This document shows, piece by piece, positions 1-5,343 of a DNA stretch of 10,990 bases (the first letter of the stretch is position 1; each line of letters opens with the position of its first letter). Source of the stretch: an uncultured Leucobacter sp. (GTDB lineage: Bacteria; Actinomycetota; Actinomycetes; Actinomycetales; Microbacteriaceae); contig CAMFIY010000064.1 in NCBI GenBank assembly GCA_945952575.1, positions 1 through 10,990 of the forward strand. The letters are read 5' to 3'. The notes beneath the pieces are model-generated. The model was not told the origin of the DNA. It saw nothing but the letters and a program-made list of their open reading frames with translations, and searched no databases. A program made the translations under genes and the position numbers.

Positions 1-46
1 TACACGCGTAAGATCGTCGGCAGCGTCAGATGTGTATAAGAGACAG
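1..46 (+). other. Illumina Nextera adapter remnant (not genomic)
   Basis: Bases 28-46 are the 19-bp Tn5 mosaic end AGATGTGTATAAGAGACAG. Bases 14-27 (TCGTCGGCAGCGTC) are the Nextera read-1 sequence. Bases 1-5 (TACAC) match the end of the P5 primer, and bases 6-13 (GCGTAAGA) sit exactly where the 8-base i5 index belongs; to my recollection this is index S517. The order P5-index-read1-mosaic end is that of a library molecule, not of a natural transposon. Translating it gives spurious N-termini: MCIRDR from base 30 and, from base 32, a frame beginning (M)YKRQ. Genomic sequence starts at base 47. Confidence 0.97.
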
Positions 47-272
47 GAACTACATCCTCGACCCCGAGATCGGCACCTGGGTCGCCGAGAACATCCTCTA
101 CGCGGTCCCGAACCAGGCGGCCATGGACGCCCTGGATCCGGCGCTGATCAAGTCCTACCCGAACCTGGGCATGAGCGTCGAGGAGCGCATGAAGCAGGAG
201 GCCATCGTCGATCTGGGCGACTTCTCGACCGCCTTCACCGACCTGAACACCGCGGTGCTCTCCGCCAACTAG
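47..272 (+). CDS. Polyamine-type ABC transporter substrate-binding protein, C-terminal fragment
   Basis: This is the last 74 residues of an extracytoplasmic solute-binding protein, cut on the left by the contig end and adapter. The reading frame enters genomic sequence at AAC (48-50) and ends at TAG (270-272). The segment starting NYILDPEIGTWVAENI, followed by YAVPNQAA, matches the C-terminal lobe of PotD/PotF-like proteins, where a final-helix N-x-L-x-P-E-x-A segment precedes a Y-x-x-P-N motif. The apparent ATG at base 30 belongs to the adapter and is not a start. The signal peptide and ligand site are missing, so the ligand cannot be read directly; polyamine is inferred from the permeases and the PatD-like dehydrogenase nearby. 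It is the first visible gene of the importer operon, 54 bp before the first permease, separated from it by a strong hairpin. Confidence 0.85.
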
Positions 273-277
273 CGCTC

Positions 278-305
278 GCGTCGACCCGCCTCGGCGGGTC
301 GACGC
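278..305 (+). promoter_or_regulatory. Perfect 13-bp stem hairpin between binding-protein and permease genes
   Basis: Bases 278-290 (GCGTCGACCCGCC) and 293-305 (GGCGGGTCGACGC) are exact reverse complements around a 2-base TC centre; in RNA the loop would probably open to four bases. It begins 6 bp after the binding-protein stop. No T-run follows (ACCACGCATCAG), so it is not a classic intrinsic terminator. By analogy with malE-malF-type operons it may protect the 3' end of the binding-protein message or attenuate transcription into the permeases, giving more binding protein than membrane complex. The structure is seen; the role is inferred. Confidence 0.7.
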
Positions 306-326
306 ACCACGCATCAGCAACTGATC

Positions 327-1196
327 ATGCCAGTCACCACCGGCCGGGCCCGGGCAAGGGCGCTCCCCTTCCGCGGGCCCGGCACCCTGTTCCTCATCGT
401 CTTCATGGCGATCCCGGTCGCCCTGCTGTTCGTCTACTCGTTCTTCACGCGCGGGCGCTTCGGCGGCGTGCAGTTCACGTTCACCACCGAGAACTTCGCG
501 AAACTGCTCGACCCGGTCTACTCGGGCGTCATCGTGCAGTCGGTCGGCATGGCGGTGGTCGTGACCCTGCTCGCGCTCCTGCTCGGCTACCCCATCGCCT
601 ACGCGATCACACGGCTGCCCGAGCGCTGGCGCACGATCGCGCTGATCGCGGTGGTCCTGCCCTTCTGGACCAACTTCCTGATCCGCACCTACGCCTGGAT
701 CCTGCTGCTCAACAAGGCGGGCATCGTGAACGAGGCGCTGCAGGGGCTCGGCATCATCGACACCCCGCTGCCGCTGCTCTACAACTGGGGGACCGTGGCG
801 GTGGGCCTCCTCTACATGTACCTGCCGCTCATGATCCTGCCCCTCTACGCCTCGCTGCAGGCGGTGGACCCGTCGGTCCGCGAGGCCGCCACCAATCTGG
901 GATCCTCGCCCTGGCGGGTGTTCCGCACCATCACCATCCCGATGTCGCTGCCGGGCGCGCTGACCGGCGCTATCTTCGTCTTCGTCCCGAGCATGTCGAA
1001 CTTCGTCATCCCCGAACTGCTCGGCGGCGGCAAGATGATTCTGATCGGCAACCTGATCCGGGATCAGTTCCTCGAAGCCCGCAACTGGCCGTTCGGCGCC
1101 ACCCTCGCCCTCGTCCTGACCGCGTTCCTCGCGCTGCTCATCGTCGGGCAGAGCTGGGTCAGCCGGCGTCTCGCCGAAGGGGGCGATCGTGGCTGA
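327..1196 (+). CDS. potB: ABC transporter permease, PotB/PotH-like (polyamine import)
   Basis: A 289-residue inner-membrane permease, the usual length for PotB. About six membrane segments are visible, near residues 19-40, 68-92, 103-127, 154-178, 207-230 and 259-276. The cytoplasmic EAA loop that docks on the ATPase is at residues 186-205 (EAATNLGSSPWRVFRTITIP). The RTYAWI and GIIDTPLPLL region and the later LIGNLIRDQFLEARNWPFGA stretch follow the PotB pattern closely. The ATG at 327 has no clear Shine-Dalgarno site, but the next in-frame ATG lies inside the first membrane helix, so 327 is preferred; translation may be coupled to the upstream gene. It overlaps the next gene by 8 bp. The polyamine substrate is a family-level inference; related permeases also carry other small cationic compounds. 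Confidence 0.93.
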   Translation: MPVTTGRARARALPFRGPGTLFLIVFMAIPVALLFVYSFFTRGRFGGVQFTFTTENFAKLLDPVYSGVIVQSVGMAVVVTLLALLLGYPIAYAITRLPERWRTIALIAVVLPFWTNFLIRTYAWILLLNKAGIVNEALQGLGIIDTPLPLLYNWGTVAVGLLYMYLPLMILPLYASLQAVDPSVREAATNLGSSPWRVFRTITIPMSLPGALTGAIFVFVPSMSNFVIPELLGGGKMILIGNLIRDQFLEARNWPFGATLALVLTAFLALLIVGQSWVSRRLAEGGDRG

Positions 1197-2118
1197 ACCG
1201 GATCGGACCCCGAACGGGATCGAGGCCCGCGAGCCGGCCACCGCGCCGACCACGACGGTGCTGCGCGCGATGGGCGAGCGGAGCGCCCCGCGCGGCGGCG
1301 CCGGACGCGGCGGACGGACGGGATCCCGAGCCGCACGCACGCGCGGCGTCGGTTGGCTGCACCTACCGCTCTGGGTGGGCTACGTCTTCCTCTACCTGCC
1401 CATCCTGGTCGTCGTCGTGATGAGCTTCAACGCCTCGAAGAACCTCTTCGTCTGGCGCGGATTCTCCTTCGACTGGTACGTCTCGCTGTTCCACAACCAG
1501 GCGATGCTCGAGGGCCTCCGCAACACCCTCATCGTCGCCGCGTCGGTGATGGTGATCAGCACCGTGCTCGGCACGCTGATGGCGGTCGGGATCCACCGCT
1601 ACACGAAGGGCGGCCTGATCCGCGCGTTCGCGGTCGCGCCGGCGCTGCTCCCCGACCTCCTGCTCGGGATCGGCCTGCTCAGCTTCTTCGCGCTCATCCA
1701 GTTCGCCCTCGGCCTGCATACGGTGATCATCGCCCACGCGGTGTTCGGCACGGCGTTCGTCACGGCGATCGTGCTCTCGCGCATCGCCTCCATCGACGGC
1801 AGCCTCGAGGAGGCCTCGCGCGATCTCGGCGCCTCGCCGACGCGCACGTTCCTCCGGGTGACGCTGCCGCAGCTGATGCCCGGGATCGTCGCAGGCGCCA
1901 TGCTCGCCTTCACGCTCTCGCTCGACGAGTTCGTGATCGCGTTCTTCACCGCGGCGCCCACCACGCCCACCCTGCCCATCGTCATCTACTCGACCGTGCG
2001 CTTCGGCGTCACGCCCGAGGTCAACGCCCTGGCCACGCTCCTGCTGCTCGTGAGCATCGTCACGATCCTCGTGGCGCAGCGGCTCACGCGAATCGGCTCA
2101 CCGAAGGAATCCGAATGA
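1189..2118 (+). CDS. potC: ABC transporter permease, PotC/PotI-like (polyamine import)
   Basis: A 309-residue partner permease of the same importer. It starts at GTG 1189, with the purine-rich GAAGGGGG just upstream, and overlaps the end of the PotB-like gene by 8 bp, implying translational coupling. The EAA loop is at residues 207-226 (LEEASRDLGASPTRTFLRVT) and the conserved FTLSLDEFVIAFFTA follows at about 240-255. Roughly six membrane segments begin at residue 60. The N-terminus is unusual: about 55 residues rich in Arg, Ala, Gly and Thr, with no hydrophobic segment, come before the first helix, whereas PotC proteins normally enter the membrane within 10-20 residues. A later start at ATG 1270 (residue 28) would shorten this tail but has no better ribosome site. 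The TGA stop overlaps the ATPase start as ATGA. Confidence 0.93.
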   Translation: MAEPDRTPNGIEAREPATAPTTTVLRAMGERSAPRGGAGRGGRTGSRAARTRGVGWLHLPLWVGYVFLYLPILVVVVMSFNASKNLFVWRGFSFDWYVSLFHNQAMLEGLRNTLIVAASVMVISTVLGTLMAVGIHRYTKGGLIRAFAVAPALLPDLLLGIGLLSFFALIQFALGLHTVIIAHAVFGTAFVTAIVLSRIASIDGSLEEASRDLGASPTRTFLRVTLPQLMPGIVAGAMLAFTLSLDEFVIAFFTAAPTTPTLPIVIYSTVRFGVTPEVNALATLLLLVSIVTILVAQRLTRIGSPKESE

Positions 2119-2684
2119 ACCAGATCCCCGACCCCACGACGGGTGCCGCACCCGCGGATGCGAACGGTGCCGCGCCGCTGCTGGCCATCGATCGCCTGAC
2201 CGCGCGCTACGGCTCGGTCACCGCAGTCGACGACGTGAGCTTCGACATCGCCGAGGGAGAGTTCTTCGCGCTCCTCGGCCCCTCCGGCTGCGGCAAGACC
2301 ACGCTGCTGCGCTCGATCGCCGGCTTCGAGTCGCCGGCCGAGGGCGACATCCGGCTCGACGGCGCCTCGCTGCTCGGCGTCGCCGCGCACAAGCGCCCGG
2401 TCAACCTGATGTTCCAGTCCTACGCCCTCTTCGGCCATCTGAGCGTCGAGAAGAACATCGCGTACGGGCTCGAGGCCGAGGGTCTTCCCCGCGCCGAGAT
2501 CCTGAGCCGCGTCGCCGACATCATGGACGTCATCGGCCTGAACGAGTTCGCGAAGCGCCGCCCCGCCAAGCTCTCGGGGGGGCAGCGGCAGCGCGTGGCC
2601 CTGGCCCGCGCACTCGTGAAGAAGCCGCGCCTGCTGCTGCTCGACGAGCCGCTCTCGGCGCTCGACCGCAAGGTGCGCGAGTAG
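2115..2684 (+). CDS. N-terminal fragment of the PotA-like ATPase (ends at the TAG)
   Basis: This is the 189-residue product expected if translation obeys the TAG at 2682-2684. It carries Walker A, Q-loop, ABC signature, Walker B and D-loop but lacks the switch histidine and the whole TOBE-like regulatory region. An ABC nucleotide-binding domain truncated here is not expected to hydrolyse ATP productively. Listed separately because an automatic annotation would call it as its own gene. Confidence 0.6.
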   Translation: MNQIPDPTTGAAPADANGAAPLLAIDRLTARYGSVTAVDDVSFDIAEGEFFALLGPSGCGKTTLLRSIAGFESPAEGDIRLDGASLLGVAAHKRPVNLMFQSYALFGHLSVEKNIAYGLEAEGLPRAEILSRVADIMDVIGLNEFAKRRPAKLSGGQRQRVALARALVKKPRLLLLDEPLSALDRKVRE

Positions 2685-3299
2685 ATGCAGCTCGAGCTCA
2701 AGCGCCTGCAGCACGAGGTCGGCATGACATTCGTCGTCGTGACCCACGACCAGGACGAGGCGATGTCGATGGCGGATCGCGTCGCCGTGCTGAACCGCGG
2801 CAGGCTCGAGCAGCTCGACACCCCCGTCGGCCTCTACGCACGGCCCGGATCCCGCTTCGTCGCCGCGTTCATCGGCTCGGCCAATCTGCTCGACGGAGAC
2901 GCGACCGACGCGGGAGTCGCCCTGCCGGGGCTCGGCGAGCTGCGGGTGCCGCACACGGTGCCCGCCGGCTCCCCCGCCACGGTGGTGATCCGCCCCGAGG
3001 ATGTCGTCGTCACCGCCGAGGGCGCCTCGCCGGCGGGCGTCGGGGCGAGCGCCGGCGCGCTCGAACTCAGGGGCTCCGTGGTCGACACGACGTTCCTCGG
3101 CGGATCGTCGACGCTCGCCGTAGACGTGCCGGGGCTGCCCCAGCCGATCCGCGCGACCGTGCATGCGGCGACCTCGGCCCGCCGGGGCGACCGCGTACGG
3201 CTGACCTTCGACGCTCAGCGGCTCGTCGCCGTGGCCGATCCGCGCGAGCGCGTCGGCGGCGCGGACTACTCGGGCGAGCGGGAGGGTGCGAGCTCGTGA
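2685..3299 (+). CDS. C-terminal fragment of the PotA-like ATPase (possible restart)
   Basis: A 204-residue open frame begins at the ATG (2685-2687) directly abutting the TAG and stays in frame with the first half. It holds the switch histidine (VVVTHDQDEAMSMADR) and the TOBE-like domain with VVIRPEDVVV and a later LGGSSTLAVDVPG. An AAGG stretch at 2670-2673 lies 11 bases upstream, rather far for a ribosome site, so termination-reinitiation is conceivable but not well supported. The ATG codes for the internal Met of a normal PotA helix, so this is better read as the tail of a broken gene. Its last 34 bases overlap the convergent regulator gene. Confidence 0.5.
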   Translation: MQLELKRLQHEVGMTFVVVTHDQDEAMSMADRVAVLNRGRLEQLDTPVGLYARPGSRFVAAFIGSANLLDGDATDAGVALPGLGELRVPHTVPAGSPATVVIRPEDVVVTAEGASPAGVGASAGALELRGSVVDTTFLGGSSTLAVDVPGLPQPIRATVHAATSARRGDRVRLTFDAQRLVAVADPRERVGGADYSGEREGASS

Positions 3300-3889
3300 C
3301 CGGTGACCGTGCGCGCGTACTCGAGCACGAGCTCGATCGCGGCGTCGCTGTCGATGGCGCCGTGACCGGCCACGATGCGATAGCCGTACGCATCCTCGAG
3401 CGCGACGACGTTGCGGGCGATCGCGAGGGTGGATCCGTGCGCGGCGAAGATGCCGCGGGCACGGCCCTGCTCGAGCACGACCTGGTAGAGGCTCACCTGC
3501 CGGTCGTAGAGCGAAGTGAGCAGGGTCGCGGCGAGCGGATTGGATCCCGCGGCGCCGCCCATCTGGCAGAAGAGACGCACCTCGACGTCCTGGCCGTTCA
3601 CGGGCAGGCCGGTCTCGATCATCCGCACGAGGCGCAGCGCCGGGTCGTCCTCGAGCTCCTCGAGCATGCCCGCCCGGTCCTCGTAGAAGCGGTGCATGCT
3701 GAGGCTGATGGCCTCGAGCACCAGCTCGTCGATGTCGGGGTAGTAGTAGAGGATCGCACCCGAGGTGAGGCCGGCCTCGCTCGCGATCAACGAGAGCTTG
3801 ACGCCGCTGAGGCCGTGCTGGGCGATGACGCGCTGGGTCGCGCGGGCCAGCTGCTGCCGGCGCTCGCCCTGCCGCTTCGGTCTGGCCAT
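3266..3889 (-). CDS. TetR/AcrR-family transcriptional regulator, BetI-like
   Basis: A 207-residue regulator. The N-terminal TetR helix-turn-helix covers about residues 12-56, with recognition region LSLIASEAGLTSGAILYYYPDIDEL; the G-x-L/I-Y-Y-Y-F/P pattern and the C-terminal ligand-binding half resemble the BetI-like subgroup. The start ATG (3887-3889) has a good ribosome site, GAGGTG, on the minus strand. It is divergent from the glycosyltransferase-dehydrogenase operon and convergent with potA, overlapping its 3' end by 34 bp (3266-3299). Position suggests it controls the catabolic operon and itself through the palindrome at 3958-3979, possibly sensing a polyamine or an aldehyde intermediate. 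The family is clear; ligand and target are inferred. Confidence 0.9.
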   Translation of the reverse strand: MARPKRQGERRQQLARATQRVIAQHGLSGVKLSLIASEAGLTSGAILYYYPDIDELVLEAISLSMHRFYEDRAGMLEELEDDPALRLVRMIETGLPVNGQDVEVRLFCQMGGAAGSNPLAATLLTSLYDRQVSLYQVVLEQGRARGIFAAHGSTLAIARNVVALEDAYGYRIVAGHGAIDSDAAIELVLEYARTVTGHELAPSRSPE

Positions 3890-3945
3890 GTCTTGTCACC
3901 TCGCTGCGCAGGCCGCCGGGCGGGGAACCGCATCGGGAGCCGAGA

Positions 3946-3973
3946 TTCACTGAATATCTGTTCACACTATACG
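3946..3973 (+). promoter_or_regulatory. Candidate promoter for the glycosyltransferase-dehydrogenase operon
   Basis: TTCACT (3946-3951) and TATACG (3968-3973) are spaced 16 bases apart in sigma-70-like arrangement, about 85 bases before the ATG at 4057. The -10 match is partial. On the opposite strand the same bases read TATAGT (3971 down to 3966), a good -10 for the regulator gene, with only a weak -35 upstream. The locally AT-rich stretch at 3943-4020 stands out from its GC-rich surroundings. Confidence 0.45.
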
Positions 3974-3979
3974 GAACAG
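3958..3979. promoter_or_regulatory. Candidate TetR operator, CTGTTC-N10-GAACAG
   Basis: CTGTTC (3958-3963) and GAACAG (3974-3979) form an inverted repeat spanning 22 bp, a size and symmetry suited to a TetR-family dimer. It covers the candidate -10 elements of both divergent transcripts, so one bound regulator could repress both. The symmetry is visible in the sequence; its use as an operator is inferred from position. Confidence 0.55.
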
Positions 3980-4003
3980 CCAAGAGCTTGCATAGAAAAA
4001 TCT

Positions 4004-4015
4004 AGAACTCGTTCT
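4004..4015. promoter_or_regulatory. Second short palindrome AGAAC-TC-GTTCT in the leader
   Basis: AGAAC and GTTCT are exact reverse complements around TC, downstream of the candidate plus-strand promoter and 41 bases before the glycosyltransferase start. It shares the GTTC/GAAC core with the half-sites at 3958-3979, so it could be a second, lower-affinity site for the same regulator; short palindromes also occur by chance. Confidence 0.3.
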
Positions 4016-4056
4016 CTGAATTCGAGGGCGAAGAACTTCCGAGAAAGGATCAGCGG

Positions 4057-5343
4057 ATGAGCCAGAAGAAGACCTTCCTCTTCATGCCGGAGAGCGCCTA
4101 CGGCCCGACCAACAACTGCATCGGGATCGGGCACCGCCTGCTCGCCCGCGGACATCGCGTCGTGTTCGCCGCCGAGGCGTCGTGGGCCGGCAAGCTCGAG
4201 GCGCTCGGCTTCGAGGAGGACCTCGTCGATCTCGCCGCGCCGCCCGAGGGCGACGAGGAACAGGATGCCGGGCAATTCTGGAAGGACTACATCCGGGACA
4301 TCTCGCCCGAGTTCCGCAAGACCACGGCCGAGCAGCTCGAGACGGTGACGAAGCCGATCTGGGAGGCGCTCATCGACGGCGCGAAGTACTGCGAACCGCA
4401 GCTCAAGGAGATCATCGCGCGGGTGCAGCCCGACGTGATCATCGAGGACAACGTGCTGCTCTTCCCCGCGCTCACCACCGCCGGCGTGCCCTTCGTCCGA
4501 GTGGTCTCGTGCAACCCGCTCGAGGCGTCGCCGAGCGACACGATCGCCCCCGTCTTCTCCGGGCTGGGCGAGGGCGACACCGTCGCCTGGGCGGAGTTCC
4601 GCGAGGAGTACCGTCGCACGCACGGCGAGCTGTGGAACTCGTACGACGAGTGGGCGCAGGCGCAGGGCGCCGCCCCGCTGCCCGAGCTCGAGTTCGCCGC
4701 CGACGGGGATCTGAACATCTACGTGTACCCCGAGGCGCTCGACTACGTCGATGCCCGGCCGCTCGATCCCACCTGGCACCGCGTCGACTCCTCGGTGCGC
4801 CAGACCGAGGCCGCCGTCGAGCTTCCCGCGGGCTTCACCGATGGCAGCCGTCCGCTCGTCTACTTCTCACTCGGCTCGCTCGGCAGCGCCGACGTGACGC
4901 TGATGCGCAGCGTGATCGCCGTGCTCGCGACCATGCCGATCAACGTGATCGTCTCGAAGGGACCGCTGCACGACGAGATCGAGCTGGCCGACAACATGTG
5001 GGGCGCCGAGTTCCTGCCGCAGACCACGCTCCTGCCGCTCGCCGATCTCGTCATCACGCACGGCGGCAACAACACCGTCACCGAGGCCATGCACTTCGGC
5101 AAGCCGATGGTCCTGCTGCCCCTCTTCTGGGATCAGTACGACAATGCCCAGCGGGTGCACGAGCGCGGCTTCGGACGCCGGCTCTCTACCTACGGCTTCA
5201 CTCCGGAGGAGCTGAGCGGGGCGATCACCGAGCTGCTGGCAGACACGGAGCTGCGCGAGCGTCTGCGCGGGATCAGCGCGACGATCCGCGAGCGCGACGG
5301 GCTAAACCGGGCGGCCGATCTGATCGAGGGGGCGGCCGCATGA
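4057..5343 (+). CDS. GT1/MGT-type glycosyltransferase of the polyamine-catabolism locus
   Basis: A 428-residue GT-B fold glycosyltransferase, related to macrolide/UDP-glycosyltransferases. The N-terminal Rossmann half opens with KTFLFMPESAYGPTN and RGHRVVFAAE. The C-terminal nucleotide-sugar site lies at about 334-366, with THGGNNTVTEAM, then GKPMVLLPLFWDQYDNAQRV, the bacterial form of the UGT signature including the closing D-Q pair. In many family members an N-terminal HVNP-type motif carries the catalytic His; here the corresponding stretch appears to read GPTNN, so that His seems absent (my alignment by eye). The start ATG has AAAGGA seven bases upstream. It is followed with an ATGA overlap by the aldehyde dehydrogenase and preceded by the shared regulator region, so it is a first-gene partner of a catabolic enzyme. 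Acceptor unknown; no signal peptide, probably cytoplasmic. Confidence 0.85.
   Translation: MSQKKTFLFMPESAYGPTNNCIGIGHRLLARGHRVVFAAEASWAGKLEALGFEEDLVDLAAPPEGDEEQDAGQFWKDYIRDISPEFRKTTAEQLETVTKPIWEALIDGAKYCEPQLKEIIARVQPDVIIEDNVLLFPALTTAGVPFVRVVSCNPLEASPSDTIAPVFSGLGEGDTVAWAEFREEYRRTHGELWNSYDEWAQAQGAAPLPELEFAADGDLNIYVYPEALDYVDARPLDPTWHRVDSSVRQTEAAVELPAGFTDGSRPLVYFSLGSLGSADVTLMRSVIAVLATMPINVIVSKGPLHDEIELADNMWGAEFLPQTTLLPLADLVITHGGNNTVTEAMHFGKPMVLLPLFWDQYDNAQRVHERGFGRRLSTYGFTPEELSGAITELLADTELRERLRGISATIRERDGLNRAADLIEGAAA

Larger units (their letters stand above)
2115..3299 (+). pseudogene. potA: PotA-like ABC transporter ATPase interrupted by an in-frame TAG
   Basis: Without the stop this would be a 394-position PotA-type ATPase of normal length. 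It starts at ATG 2115, overlapping the preceding TGA as ATGA, with AAGGA six bases upstream. Visible in order are the Walker A GPSGCGKTT (55-63), the Q-loop Gln101 (MFQSYALF), the signature LSGGQ (153-157), Walker B LLLLDE (173-178), the D-loop SALD (181-184), then TAG as codon 190. The same frame continues with MQLELKRLQ, the switch histidine THDQ (His 211) and a C-terminal TOBE-like domain. Relatives read a continuous L-R-x-Q-M-Q-L-E-L at this point, so a CAG-to-TAG (Gln to stop) change explains it. The frame is kept and both halves look well conserved, so the lesion is very recent or a base-call error. Neither half alone has a full ATPase site. Confidence 0.85.

Noticed and set aside
28..46. 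Tn5/IS50-type mosaic end as a sign of a natural transposon
   Set aside because: It is joined to an i5 index and P5 tail and has no transposase or second end; it is a library adapter.
278..305. Rho-independent terminator
   Set aside because: No T-run follows the stem and the operon continues directly into potB.
2682..2684. TAG recoded as an amino acid
   Set aside because: TAG is the normal stop for seven of the twelve complete gene ends seen here (binding protein, TetR, dehydrogenase, GNAT, rmuC, carbonic anhydrase, ABC-2 permease), so reassignment is very unlikely.
1986..3983. Long minus-strand open frame opposite potC, potA and the TetR gene
   Set aside because: It is antisense to well-recognised domains, and its translation is low-complexity and Arg/Gly/Ala-rich, as expected of a high-GC shadow frame.
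4182..5339. Upstream extension of the dehydrogenase frame inside the glycosyltransferase
   Set aside because: Arg-rich shadow of the glycosyltransferase; the real start at 5340 has a ribosome site and an ATGA overlap.
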